A DNA stretch of 43,552 bases, taken from assembly GCF_001613225.1 (NCBI RefSeq), contig NZ_BDBY01000361.1:1-43552 (forward strand), written 5' to 3'. Under the pieces are notes generated by a model that was not told where the DNA came from, did not search any database, and saw only the letters and a list, made by a program, of their open reading frames with translations. Position 1 is the first letter of the stretch; the number at the start of each line of letters is the position of its first letter. Made by a program: the position numbers and the translations under genes. This DNA comes from Nocardia pseudovaccinii NBRC 100343 (GTDB lineage: Bacteria > Actinomycetota > Actinomycetes > Mycobacteriales > Mycobacteriaceae). Shown here piece after piece: positions 14,865 to 22,632 of the stretch.

Positions 14865-15494
14865 TTAGCCGGTGAGTAATAGGCCCAGCGCAAGGCCGAA
14901 CATCACGGCCGCGATCACCGAATCGAGCACGCGCCAGGCGACCGGGCGGGCGAACAGCGGGCCGAGTTTGCGGGCGCCGTAGCCGAGCGAGGCGAACCAG
15001 ATGATGCTGGCGGCCATCGCGCCCGCGCCGAGGAACCAGCGGTCCGGACTGGCATAGGTATTGGCGAAGGAGCCGAGCAGCAGCACCGTGTCCAGGTAGA
15101 CGTGCGGATTGAGCCAGGTCAGGGCCAGGCAGGTGAGAACGGTCGCGCCGAGCGCGACGGTGGCGCCGGTGGACTCGGCGGTCAGGCTCGATGACGCGAA
15201 GGCGCGGCGGGCGGCGACAATGCCGTAGCCGAGTAGAAATGCGGCTCCGGCGTAGCGGATCACCGTCAACAGCACGGGTGCGGATTCGACCACGACACCC
15301 AGCCCGCCGACTCCCGCGGCGATCAGCACGATGTCCGACACGGTGCAGACCGCGACTACCGCCAGCACATGCTGACCACGCAGACCTTGTCGCAGGACGA
15401 AAGCGTTCTGCGCGCCGATCGCCACGATCAAAGAGAGTCCGAAGCCGAGTCCCGAGATGGCCGCCAGGGCCGCTGATGATGCCGTCACATGCAT
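14865..15494 (-). CDS. lysE: LysE-family basic amino acid exporter
   Basis: 209 residues and six predicted helices. The family signature GFGLSLIVAIGAQNAFVLRQGL is near the N-terminus and TWLNPHVYLDTVLLLGSFA in the middle, both typical of LysE/ArgO exporters of lysine and arginine. It is divergent from a LysG-like regulator across 65 bp, the classical lysE-lysG arrangement in which LysG with bound basic amino acid turns on export. Confidence 0.95.
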   Translation of the reverse strand: MHVTASSAALAAISGLGFGLSLIVAIGAQNAFVLRQGLRGQHVLAVVAVCTVSDIVLIAAGVGGLGVVVESAPVLLTVIRYAGAAFLLGYGIVAARRAFASSSLTAESTGATVALGATVLTCLALTWLNPHVYLDTVLLLGSFANTYASPDRWFLGAGAMAASIIWFASLGYGARKLGPLFARPVAWRVLDSVIAAVMFGLALGLLLTG

Positions 15495-15559
15495 CGACGC
15501 TAGATCCGCAGCTGTGACCAGACCAGCTAAAGATTCTGAAGTACCTTTACGATTTCTTA

Positions 15560-16453
15560 ATGGACTTGCAGCTCGATCAGCTCCGCGCGCTCAATGCGGC
15601 GGTCACCGAGGGCACCTTCGATGCGGCTGCGCGCAGTCTGCGCGTGACGCCTTCGGCGATCAGTCAACGCATCAAGGCACTCGAGGATGCGGCCGGTCGC
15701 ATATTGCTGCAGCGCACAAAACCGGTGCGGCCCACCGAATCCGGGCTCGCGGTGCTGCGGTTGGCGCGGCAGATCGAACTACTCGCCGGAGATGCCGCAC
15801 GCGAACTCGGCGATACCGATCGACCCGCGGATCGGCCGATCCGGGTGCCGATCGCGGTCAATGCCGATTCGCTGGAAACATGGGTGATGCCCGCGCTGCG
15901 GCAGGCGCCCACCGGTGTGTGTTTCGAGATACATCGTGAAGACGAGGAGCATACGACTCGACTGCTGCGCGACGGGACGGTGATGGCCGCGATCACCGCC
16001 ACCGCGGCGGCGGTGCAGGGATGCCGGGTGGAGCGGCTCGGCGCGATGCGCTATCGGCCCATGGCGAATCCACGGTTCGCGCGGACCTGGTTCGCGAATG
16101 GGCCTACCGCGCAGGCGTATTCCGTTGCGCCGGTTGTGCTTTTCGATCGCAAGGATGATCTGCAGGATCGACATCTGCGGCGGCGGTGTGGGCAGCCGGT
16201 GGATCCGCCGCGGCATTATGTGCCGTCGGCGGCGGGGTACGCGGAGGCGGTTCGGATCGGGCTGGGGTGGGGGATGCTGCCGGATCTGCAGACTCGGGGT
16301 AGTCGGGCCTTCGTGCCCATCGATGGGGATTCGTATATCGATGTGCCACTTTATTGGCAGCAGTGGAAGGTCGAGTCGCCTGCGCTCAGTGGGGTTGCCG
16401 GTGCTATTGCGGCTGCTGCGGCCGAGGCGCTGTCAGATGCTCCACGGCGGTGA
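15560..16453 (+). CDS. lysG: LysR-family regulator LysG/ArgP
   Basis: 297 residues. The helix-turn-helix is at about residues 3-62 (QLDQLRALNAAVTEGTFDAA, then TPSAISQRIKALE), followed by the effector domain with IAVNADSLETWVMPAL, the ArgP/LysG-type ligand region. The QLDQLRAL start and AAARSLRVTPSAISQRIKALE are distinctive of this subfamily. It should activate the divergent lysE. Its last 21 bp overlap the end of the P450 gene on the other strand. Confidence 0.94.
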   Translation: MDLQLDQLRALNAAVTEGTFDAAARSLRVTPSAISQRIKALEDAAGRILLQRTKPVRPTESGLAVLRLARQIELLAGDAARELGDTDRPADRPIRVPIAVNADSLETWVMPALRQAPTGVCFEIHREDEEHTTRLLRDGTVMAAITATAAAVQGCRVERLGAMRYRPMANPRFARTWFANGPTAQAYSVAPVVLFDRKDDLQDRHLRRRCGQPVDPPRHYVPSAAGYAEAVRIGLGWGMLPDLQTRGSRAFVPIDGDSYIDVPLYWQQWKVESPALSGVAGAIAAAAAEALSDAPRR

Positions 16454-17662
16454 CTTCGGGAATGTCACTGGCAGGGCGGTCAGTGCGCGGTGGAACGGGC
16501 CCGGACGCCAGGTGAGGGCTGCCGCCGGGGTGGCGAGTCCGAGTTCCGGTATCGCATCGAGCAATTGGTCGATCGCGTCTTGAGCTATCAAGTACGCCAT
16601 GGAGTTCGCGGTGCAGGCGTGCGGGCCCGCGCTCCATGCCAGATGTGAGCGGTTGCCGGTGTGCTCGCCGACGATTTCGGGATCGTTGTTGCAGGCCGCC
16701 ATGCTGATGAGGACGGGTTGGTGTGGGGGCAGCCACATTTCGTCGATCAGGATGGGCTGTCGCGGATAGGTGATGCAGTAGTTCGCCAGCGGTGGATCGG
16801 TGAACAGCACCCGGTCCAGCGCGTCGCGGGTGGACAGGCTGCCGCCGAGCATATTGTCGGCGACGCGCTCGTCGGTGAGCATCAGCAGCAAGGTGTTGGC
16901 GATCAGATTCTGGGCCGGTTCGATGCCCGCGCCGTAGAGGAGCATCACATGTTCGAGCACCTCGAGATCGTCCAGGCCGACGGGGTGTTGAAGTAGTCGG
17001 GTCGTGATGTCGTCGCCGGGTTCGGCCTTCTTGAGCGCGATCAGCTCGGTCAGCGCCTCGTGTACCAGCTCATTTCCCTTGGCGGCGTTGACCGTATCCA
17101 ACATCGCCGCCAGGCCGAGTGCGGTGCGGCCCCCGATTTCGGGCGGACAGCCGAGGACGGCATTGATCGCGGTGAAGGCGAGTGGCAGTGCGTACTGGCT
17201 GATCAAATCGGCCGATCCGGTCGTGCAGAACGCGTTGATCAGCGGGATGGCGATCTCGGCGACCGTGGTGTGCAGTGCGTGCAGGTCGACCGCCTCGATG
17301 GCCGCGTTCACGGCCTCCCGATAGCGGGCGTGCACCGCGCCGTTGCTGTGTAAAACGCTTGGGCGCCAATCCATCATCGGTAGGACCGGACAGTCCGGCG
17401 GAACGTCCTTCTGCCAGATACGCGGATCGCGCGGAAAGTGCTCGGGATCGTGCAGAATTCGCACAGCGGCGCGATAGCCGATCACCAGGGTCGCAGGGGT
17501 GTCGGGAGCCAGATCCACCGGCACCAGCGAACCGTACTTGCGGCGCATCTCCCGATATGCGCGATGTGGGTCGGCGGCGAACTCCGGGGTGTACAGCGGA
17601 GCGCGTTCACCACCGGTATCGAAGGGCGAGCCGTGCGGAACGGGAGACTGCTGGGTGGTCAC
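16433..17662 (-). CDS. Cytochrome P450 lacking ExxR (CYP157-like)
   Basis: 409 residues from GTG 17662. The heme-binding region HLAWSAGPHACTANSMA gives the thiolate Cys350, with Trp in place of the usual Phe. The K-helix that should hold ExxR reads ALDRVLFTDPP, in which both the Glu and the Arg are replaced. The I-helix reads LLYGAGIEPAQN, keeping Gly and Glu but with Pro where the oxygen-activating Thr would be. CYP157 enzymes of streptomycetes are established as lacking ExxR, and this protein probably belongs near them. It follows a 52-residue peptide gene by 110 bp and an amidase, not conservon genes as in Streptomyces. Substrate and redox partner are unknown. Confidence 0.9.
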   Translation of the reverse strand: MTTQQSPVPHGSPFDTGGERAPLYTPEFAADPHRAYREMRRKYGSLVPVDLAPDTPATLVIGYRAAVRILHDPEHFPRDPRIWQKDVPPDCPVLPMMDWRPSVLHSNGAVHARYREAVNAAIEAVDLHALHTTVAEIAIPLINAFCTTGSADLISQYALPLAFTAINAVLGCPPEIGGRTALGLAAMLDTVNAAKGNELVHEALTELIALKKAEPGDDITTRLLQHPVGLDDLEVLEHVMLLYGAGIEPAQNLIANTLLLMLTDERVADNMLGGSLSTRDALDRVLFTDPPLANYCITYPRQPILIDEMWLPPHQPVLISMAACNNDPEIVGEHTGNRSHLAWSAGPHACTANSMAYLIAQDAIDQLLDAIPELGLATPAAALTWRPGPFHRALTALPVTFPKSPPWSI

Positions 17663-17772
17663 GAATCAAACTCCAAACGGTGGAACAATCGACGGGCATG
17701 CCGCCTACGTCGAAAACCGCGGAGGTAGAGCCGAATTCGCCGCCCCACCCCTGCGGCGTACTCGATGCCGAA

Positions 17773-17931
17773 TCAGTTCGGCTGTTTTCCCCGGTACGGC
17801 ACATAGCCGCCACTGGGATCGATATATCGGGCCTCGTCGACCGATTGCAGCAGACCTGTCATCCCCTGCAGGAGTTGCTCCAACATGGCAATCGCCGCGT
17901 TCTCCTCCGCGGAGGCGGGCCAAGAACTCAT
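17773..17931 (-). CDS. 52-residue peptide between amidase and P450
   Basis: The ATG at 17931 overlaps the amidase stop as ATGA, strong evidence that it is translated. The peptide opens MSSWPASAEENAAIAMLEQ, has an amphipathic helix (about residues 9-34, AIAMLEQLLQGMTGLL), then a Gly/Pro/Tyr tail beginning near residue 36 with Tyr36, Tyr43 and Tyr46 (YIDPSGGYVPYRGK) and ending KQPN. A leader-like helix plus an aromatic tail next to a P450 resembles a modified-peptide precursor, though no known family is recognised. Equally it could be a small partner protein of the amidase or P450. No Cys is present. Confidence 0.75.
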   Translation of the reverse strand: MSSWPASAEENAAIAMLEQLLQGMTGLLQSVDEARYIDPSGGYVPYRGKQPN

Positions 17932-19364
17932 GGCAATACCTTTCGGCTCAGCGTGGGGGTCAGGCGGTGGTGATCGGTGCGGCACTGAAAGGCGTCACCC
18001 GCGCGCAGCACGGATGCCTCGTCGAAATGCTTGCCACTGATCGACATCGACAGGGGAACACCGTCGGCGGTGAGCCCGATCGGTACCGCGATGGTGGGGT
18101 TGCCGAGCGCATTCCAGTACGGCGTATGCAATCCGGCCAGAACGCTCACCGGATTCAGCTGCTCCATGGCATCGATACGTGGGGCGCCGAGGTGGCCGGT
18201 CGGGGTCGCCACCAGGTCGACCTCGGTGAGCAGCTCTGCCATCTTGCGCTGCGCGACATGTCGAACCCTTTGGGCCTGAACATAATCCGCACCGGACACC
18301 GTGGTGCCCGCGGCGAAGACGACGCGGCTGCCGCGGGCGTAATCGTGGTATCGGGAGCGCAGGGTCGGTCGGTGGTATGCCGCCGACTCGGCGGCCAAGA
18401 CGATCAAAGTCGTGGCCGTTGCCTCGACGTACATCGGCACCTCGACGGGGACTATGGCCGCGCCCGCGGCGCGCAGGGCATCGATGGCGGCCGAGAATCG
18501 TTGTGGCTGTTGCGGATCGTGCCCGTCGCCGACGAAGCGGTCGAGATTGTCGACGCCGATGGTGATTCCGTGCAGGTCACCGGTGAGCGCGGCCGTGTAG
18601 TCGGCGACGGGTTCGGTCGAACTGTAGGGATCTTCGGCATCGTGACCGGCCAATACCTCCAGCAGCAAGGCGCAGTCGGCCGCCGTGCGAGCCAAGGGGC
18701 CCGCATGGTCGAGTGTGTAGGCCAGTGGCACCACACCGGATTTCGGCACCCGGCCGAATGTCGGCTTGAATCCGGTGATGCCGCAGAAGGCTGCCGGAAT
18801 GCGCAGGCTGCCGCTCGTATCGGTGCCGACCGCACCCAGAAAAGCCCCGGTCAAAAGCCCACTGGCCGAACCAGAGCTGGATCCGCCCGCCCACCGCTGC
18901 GCGTCCCACGGATTCCGCGGTATCGGAAAGGGCTTCTCGGGATCCGGGACACCGATGGCGAATTCCATCGTGGTGGTCTTTCCGACCACGATGCCACCGG
19001 CCTGCTCCAGCCGCCGCACGACCGCGGCGTCCCCGGCCGACTTCGCCCATGCCGGGTCGAGCACCGAACTCTGCGCCGTGGTCGGCCCGGCCGAGTGCGC
19101 GAAAATATCCTTGACGCCAAGGGGAATCCCATCCAGTGGCGCGAGCGCCTCCCCCTCCGCAATCTTGCGATCAACCCCGGCGGCCTGCGCCCGCGCCCGG
19201 TCCTCGAACCGGGCCAGGAACACCCCGAGCGTCTCGTCGTGCGCATCTGCGGCCGCCAGCGCCCCTTCCACTAGCTCGGCCGCACTGACTTCCCCGCGCC
19301 GCAGCCCCGCCCGCGCGTCTGCGATCGTGGTGAATGCCGTTGCTGTCGAATCAGTTTCAGTCAT
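17928..19364 (-). CDS. Amidase signature family hydrolase
   Basis: 478 residues from ATG 19364. The Ser-cisSer-Lys triad is visible: Lys85 in PLGVKDIF, the Gly/Ser-rich loop GGSSSGSASG (near residue 161), and Ser186 in GTDTSGSLRIPA, followed by GFKPTFGRVP. Members hydrolyse amide bonds of varied substrates, including acyl amides, peptides and aryl amides, or act as GatA-like subunits. No GatB or GatC is nearby and no C-terminal extension is seen, so a stand-alone catabolic or biosynthetic amidase is likely. Its stop overlaps the start of the 52-residue peptide, and the P450 lies downstream on the same strand. Confidence 0.93.
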   Translation of the reverse strand: MTETDSTATAFTTIADARAGLRRGEVSAAELVEGALAAADAHDETLGVFLARFEDRARAQAAGVDRKIAEGEALAPLDGIPLGVKDIFAHSAGPTTAQSSVLDPAWAKSAGDAAVVRRLEQAGGIVVGKTTTMEFAIGVPDPEKPFPIPRNPWDAQRWAGGSSSGSASGLLTGAFLGAVGTDTSGSLRIPAAFCGITGFKPTFGRVPKSGVVPLAYTLDHAGPLARTAADCALLLEVLAGHDAEDPYSSTEPVADYTAALTGDLHGITIGVDNLDRFVGDGHDPQQPQRFSAAIDALRAAGAAIVPVEVPMYVEATATTLIVLAAESAAYHRPTLRSRYHDYARGSRVVFAAGTTVSGADYVQAQRVRHVAQRKMAELLTEVDLVATPTGHLGAPRIDAMEQLNPVSVLAGLHTPYWNALGNPTIAVPIGLTADGVPLSMSISGKHFDEASVLRAGDAFQCRTDHHRLTPTLSRKVLP

Positions 19365-19443
19365 CCCATCCCCATTCGTGGCACCCCGATCCTGCCATGC
19401 CGATCCCGTCCGCGGGCGAATTCGGAACACTTCCCCTTCACAG

Positions 19444-19872
19444 TCACAATCGATCCGGGGCCGCGCTATTCCTGGTCGGGATTTCGTCGTGCTGGGCGGT
19501 CGGGGCGTCGCCTGCGAGCCAGGGCATGCGGTCGAGCAGCCGGTCCCGCAGTTCCGTCAACCGCGTGATGCGCTCGTTCAACTCGGCAACTCGTGGCGGT
19601 CCGACGGCCGCGTACCCGGTCGCGCAGCGCGGTTCGAAGGGAAATACGGCGGGCAGGTCGAGGTCCAGGTAGGGCAGGAAGGCCCGGACATCGTCGACGG
19701 TGAAACCGATGTCGAGCAATTCGCGAATGTTGTTCACCTGTTTGATCGCGTTTTCGTCGTAGGTGCGGTACCCCGAGGTAGTGCGCTCGCAGGTGAGCAG
19801 GCCCTGCTCTTCGTAGAAGCGCAGGGCGCGGGTGGTCGTTCCGGTGCGCGCCGCGAGTTCACCGATCAGCAT
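19444..19872 (-). CDS. MerR-family regulator
   Basis: 142 residues. The N-terminus MLIGELAARTGTTTRALRFYEEQGLL is the MerR winged helix, followed by SGYRTYDENAIKQVNNIREL and a coiled coil (RVAELNERITRLTELRDRL). There is no Cys cluster for a metal, so it probably senses an organic or redox signal. It lies 24 bp after the reductase gene on the same strand, and the promoter of that gene has a MerR-style site. Confidence 0.94.
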   Translation of the reverse strand: MLIGELAARTGTTTRALRFYEEQGLLTCERTTSGYRTYDENAIKQVNNIRELLDIGFTVDDVRAFLPYLDLDLPAVFPFEPRCATGYAAVGPPRVAELNERITRLTELRDRLLDRMPWLAGDAPTAQHDEIPTRNSAAPDRL

Positions 19873-19896
19873 CTCGTTTCCCTTCCGTCGGTAGGG

Positions 19897-20913
19897 TCAA
19901 CGCGCGAGTCGTACGACCACCTTCCCGGTGTAGTGGCCGCGGACCAGATCGAGCAACGCACGCGGCGCGTTCTCCAGCCCGTCGACGACGGTCTCGGTTT
20001 GCACGAGTTGCCCATCGGCAATCCAGCGCCGTAACCGTTGCCCGAATTCCGCCGCCAGATCCAGATGGTCGAGCATGGTGAAGCCACGCAGCGTGATCCG
20101 CTTGCCGATCACCGGCAGCAGATCTCCGGGACCTTCGTCGGGCAGACCGCCGGACCGCTGCCGAGTGAGAGCGCCGCAGAGCGCGATGCGTCCGCCCACA
20201 TTCATCACCTCGATCGCCGCCCGCAACTGAGCACCACCCACATTGTCGAAATACACGTCGATTCCGTTCGGCACGACCGCTCGCAACTGCTCGGCCAGGG
20301 GTGCGTCGTGGTAGTCGAACGCAGCGTCGAAGCCGAGCTCGCCGATGACATGGCGCACCTTCTCCGCCGAGCCTGCGCTACCGACGACCCGGCCCGCGCC
20401 GAGCAACCGCGCGATCTGGCCTGCCATGCCACCGGTGGCGCCCGCCGCGCTGGAAACGAAGACGGTATCCCCGGCACGCAGACCCGCCACGGCCGTCAGG
20501 CCCGCGTAGGCGACCAGCCCGAATCCGAGATAGCTGGACGGTGAGGGGTACGCGCCCGGATCCACGACCCGGATCGCGCTCGCCTCGGCCATCGCGTACT
20601 CGCGCCAGCCGAGCCGGTGCAGCACCAGCGCGCCCTCCGGAACATTCGGATCCGCGGAGGCGACGACCTCGCCGATCGCGTCGCCGAACATCGTGGCGCC
20701 AACGGCGAACGGCGGCATGGGAATTCCCGGATAGGCGCCGATCTGCATGAGCATCCCGGGATCGATCGACATGTACATATTCCGCACCAGCACCTGTCCC
20801 CGCGCCGGATCGGGCACCGGCTGCTCGACTAGTCGGAAGTCGGATAATTCCGGAAATCCGTCCGGTCGTGCGGAAAGCTGGACAGCCCGTGCGGTTCGCG
20901 TCGTAACAGTCAT
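19897..20913 (-). CDS. NADP-dependent zinc-free medium-chain reductase (LTB4DH/CurA type)
   Basis: 338 residues. The N-terminal catalytic domain has YMSIDPGMLMQIGAYP, matching the alkenal/one reductases. The nucleotide fold is at about residues 150-290, with VFVSSAAGATGGMAGQIARL and DVYFDNVGGAQL. The zinc ligands of alcohol dehydrogenases are absent. Members reduce alpha,beta-unsaturated ketones and aldehydes with NADPH. It is probably co-transcribed with the MerR gene downstream, suggesting detoxification of a reactive carbonyl compound. Confidence 0.93.
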   Translation of the reverse strand: MTVTTRTARAVQLSARPDGFPELSDFRLVEQPVPDPARGQVLVRNMYMSIDPGMLMQIGAYPGIPMPPFAVGATMFGDAIGEVVASADPNVPEGALVLHRLGWREYAMAEASAIRVVDPGAYPSPSSYLGFGLVAYAGLTAVAGLRAGDTVFVSSAAGATGGMAGQIARLLGAGRVVGSAGSAEKVRHVIGELGFDAAFDYHDAPLAEQLRAVVPNGIDVYFDNVGGAQLRAAIEVMNVGGRIALCGALTRQRSGGLPDEGPGDLLPVIGKRITLRGFTMLDHLDLAAEFGQRLRRWIADGQLVQTETVVDGLENAPRALLDLVRGHYTGKVVVRLAR

Positions 20914-20919
20914 GGGAGC

Positions 20920-20955
20920 GACGCTAGAGATTGACGTTTACGTGAAGGTCAAGCC
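20920..20955 (-). promoter_or_regulatory. MerR-type promoter with long spacer upstream of the reductase
   Basis: On the reverse strand TTGACC is a good -35 and TAGCGT a good -10 (TAnnnT), but they are 20 bp apart, the long spacing typical of MerR-activated promoters. An inverted TTGAC/GTCAA pair (20931-20935 and 20948-20952) lies across the -35 and spacer. The MerR gene downstream in the same operon is the obvious candidate. Confidence 0.55.
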
Positions 20956-21015
20956 CGTGGGTTGACCTCGCCGGTTGCGGCAGATGTGGTTACAGCTCGA
21001 GCCTGTGCGGCCGCA

Positions 21016-21978
21016 TCACCGTTCCTGTCGGCTCGAGGCGGGGGCCTGCGGGGCGGTTTCGCCGCGGCGGACGGTGATTACTCCGGTGAGAATCAGGGCG
21101 CCGCCGAGGAGTTGGAGCGGGCGGGGAGATTCACCGAGGAGGACCCAGGCGAAGGCCAGGGCGGCCAGGACTTCGAAGAGTGCTACGAACGAGGCGAGGC
21201 GGGAGCCGAGGAGTCGGGTGGCGGCGATGCCGGAGACGTAGGCGAGGGCGGCGGTGATCGTGCCGAGCGCGAGGACTGGGAGCCACCAGGAGACGGTGAG
21301 GTGTTGGAAGACAACCGGATCGGTGGTGGCATGGAGGGGGACGATGCCGATCGCGCCTGCCGCGAGGAGAGCGAGTCCGCCGAGGAGGAGGCCTCCGGCG
21401 GCGAGTACGGTGCCGGGCAGAGTGCCGTCGCCGTGGGCGGAGAGCAGGAAGTAGGCGGCGGCGCCGATCATGGCGGCGAGGGCCCAGGCGATGCCGATGC
21501 CGCTGGCGGCCAGGCCGGAGCGCAGGTCGATGACCAGGACCAGGCCGGTCATGCCGAGCAATGCGCCGAGAACCGTTGCCGTGCTGGGTCGTTGGCTCTG
21601 ACGCAGCCACAGCCAACCCACCACGGCGACCGGTGCGGTGTACTCGATGAGCAGTGCCACGCCGACCTGCATATGGGCAACGGCGTTGAAGTAGGCGAGT
21701 TGGGTACCGGCCACGGCGAGCAGTCCGTACGCGGTGATCAAAGACGCGTTGCGGCGCAACAGATCCCAGTTACCGCGCAACTGCACCACCGCGATCGGAA
21801 CCAGCACAGCGGCAGCGAGCAGCACCCGGACCGCCACCACGGATGCGGAGCTCCAGCCCGCATTCATCAAGCTGCGAGCCAGCGATCCCGATAGCCCGAA
21901 CGAGGACGCTGACACCACCGCGCAGAGCAACCCGGTGCGTAGGCGCTGCGCGGTGTTGTCATGAGTCATCGTAGCCAT
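21016..21978 (-). CDS. EamA (DMT) family exporter
   Basis: 320 residues with ten hydrophobic segments in two EamA repeats. The first includes SASSFGLSGSLARSLMNAG and GTQLAYFNAVAHMQVGVALLIEYTAPV, the second ALAYVSGIAATRLLGSRLASF then FEVLAALAFAWVLLGE. Members export amino acids or other small metabolites. I start at ATG 21978 because a TTGACA/TAGCGT promoter lies so close that this ATG would be at or near the transcript 5' end. ATG 21969 is an alternative. It is divergent from a CGNR regulator. Confidence 0.92.
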   Translation of the reverse strand: MATMTHDNTAQRLRTGLLCAVVSASSFGLSGSLARSLMNAGWSSASVVAVRVLLAAAVLVPIAVVQLRGNWDLLRRNASLITAYGLLAVAGTQLAYFNAVAHMQVGVALLIEYTAPVAVVGWLWLRQSQRPSTATVLGALLGMTGLVLVIDLRSGLAASGIGIAWALAAMIGAAAYFLLSAHGDGTLPGTVLAAGGLLLGGLALLAAGAIGIVPLHATTDPVVFQHLTVSWWLPVLALGTITAALAYVSGIAATRLLGSRLASFVALFEVLAALAFAWVLLGESPRPLQLLGGALILTGVITVRRGETAPQAPASSRQER

Positions 21979-21979
21979 G

Positions 21980-22017
21980 ACTAATGACGCTAAGGTCAGG
22001 TGAGGTAATATGTCAAC
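21980..22017. promoter_or_regulatory. Compact divergent promoter for two probably leaderless genes
   Basis: Only 39 bp separate ATG 21978 (reverse) from ATG 22018 (forward). On the reverse strand TTGACA (22011-22016) and TAGCGT (21987-21992) are 18 bp apart and end eight bases before the EamA ATG. On the forward strand TAATAT (22006-22011) ends six bases before the CGNR ATG, which has no ribosome site. The forward -10 abuts the reverse -35, so the two promoters must compete. Confidence 0.6.
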
Positions 22018-22548
22018 ATGGCCTTTGCTCATGACACTGAGGCGGCCCTGGTTGCCGCGGTGGAGCTGGTGAACTCGGCGGAGGAGCCGGATACCTTGAC
22101 CGAGATCGGCCAGCTCGACGAGTTTTTCGTCAAGCACGTCTACACCGGCGTGCACTCCGGCGACGCCGCCGAGCTCACTGCGGTGCGCGCCTTGCGTACG
22201 CCGCTACGCCGCATGCTGACCAGCGATCGCGACACGACGGTGCGGCTGATCAACGAGACGCTGGCGACGCATCGAGCCCTGCCGCAACTGGTCCGCCACG
22301 GCGATGTCGACTACCACATCCACGCGGTGCCCGCGCAGGCTCCGCTGCCCGTTCGCATCGCCGTCGAGACCGCTATGGCAATGATCGATCTGGTCCGCTC
22401 CGACGAGCTGAGTCGGCTATCCCGGTGCGCTGACGAGGACTGCGAGGGCCTGGTTCTCGACCTGTCCCGCAATAGATCGCGCCGCTACTGCAGCACGGCC
22501 TGTGGAAATCGCAATGCTGTCGCCGCCTACCGCGCCAGGAAGAAGTGA
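22018..22548 (+). CDS. CGNR zinc-finger / ABATE-domain transcriptional regulator
   Basis: 176 residues. The N-terminal ABATE-like region (ALVAAVELVNSAEE, then AVRALRTPLRRML) is followed by a C-terminal CGNR finger with ligands in RCADEDCEGL and RRYCSTACGNRNAVAAYRARK. This small family binds DNA by the C-terminal finger. By position it probably controls the divergent EamA exporter. It starts almost at its -10 box, so it is likely leaderless. Confidence 0.93.
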   Translation: MAFAHDTEAALVAAVELVNSAEEPDTLTEIGQLDEFFVKHVYTGVHSGDAAELTAVRALRTPLRRMLTSDRDTTVRLINETLATHRALPQLVRHGDVDYHIHAVPAQAPLPVRIAVETAMAMIDLVRSDELSRLSRCADEDCEGLVLDLSRNRSRRYCSTACGNRNAVAAYRARKK

Positions 22549-22632
22549 ATCCCGGTCAGTGGAAGCGCTCTTTCGGCGCGAGAGTTTCGTACTACCTTGC
22601 TGACACTGAATTCTCCCCAGAGAAGGTGTGTC

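Noticed and set aside
17499..19274. 591-residue forward frame antisense to the amidase-P450 operon
   Set aside because: No domain, biased composition, and full amidase catalytic motifs on the opposite strand.
20962..21894. 310-residue Glu/Gly-rich forward frame antisense to the EamA gene
   Set aside because: Acidic low-complexity mirror of a membrane protein; the reverse strand has clear EamA repeats.
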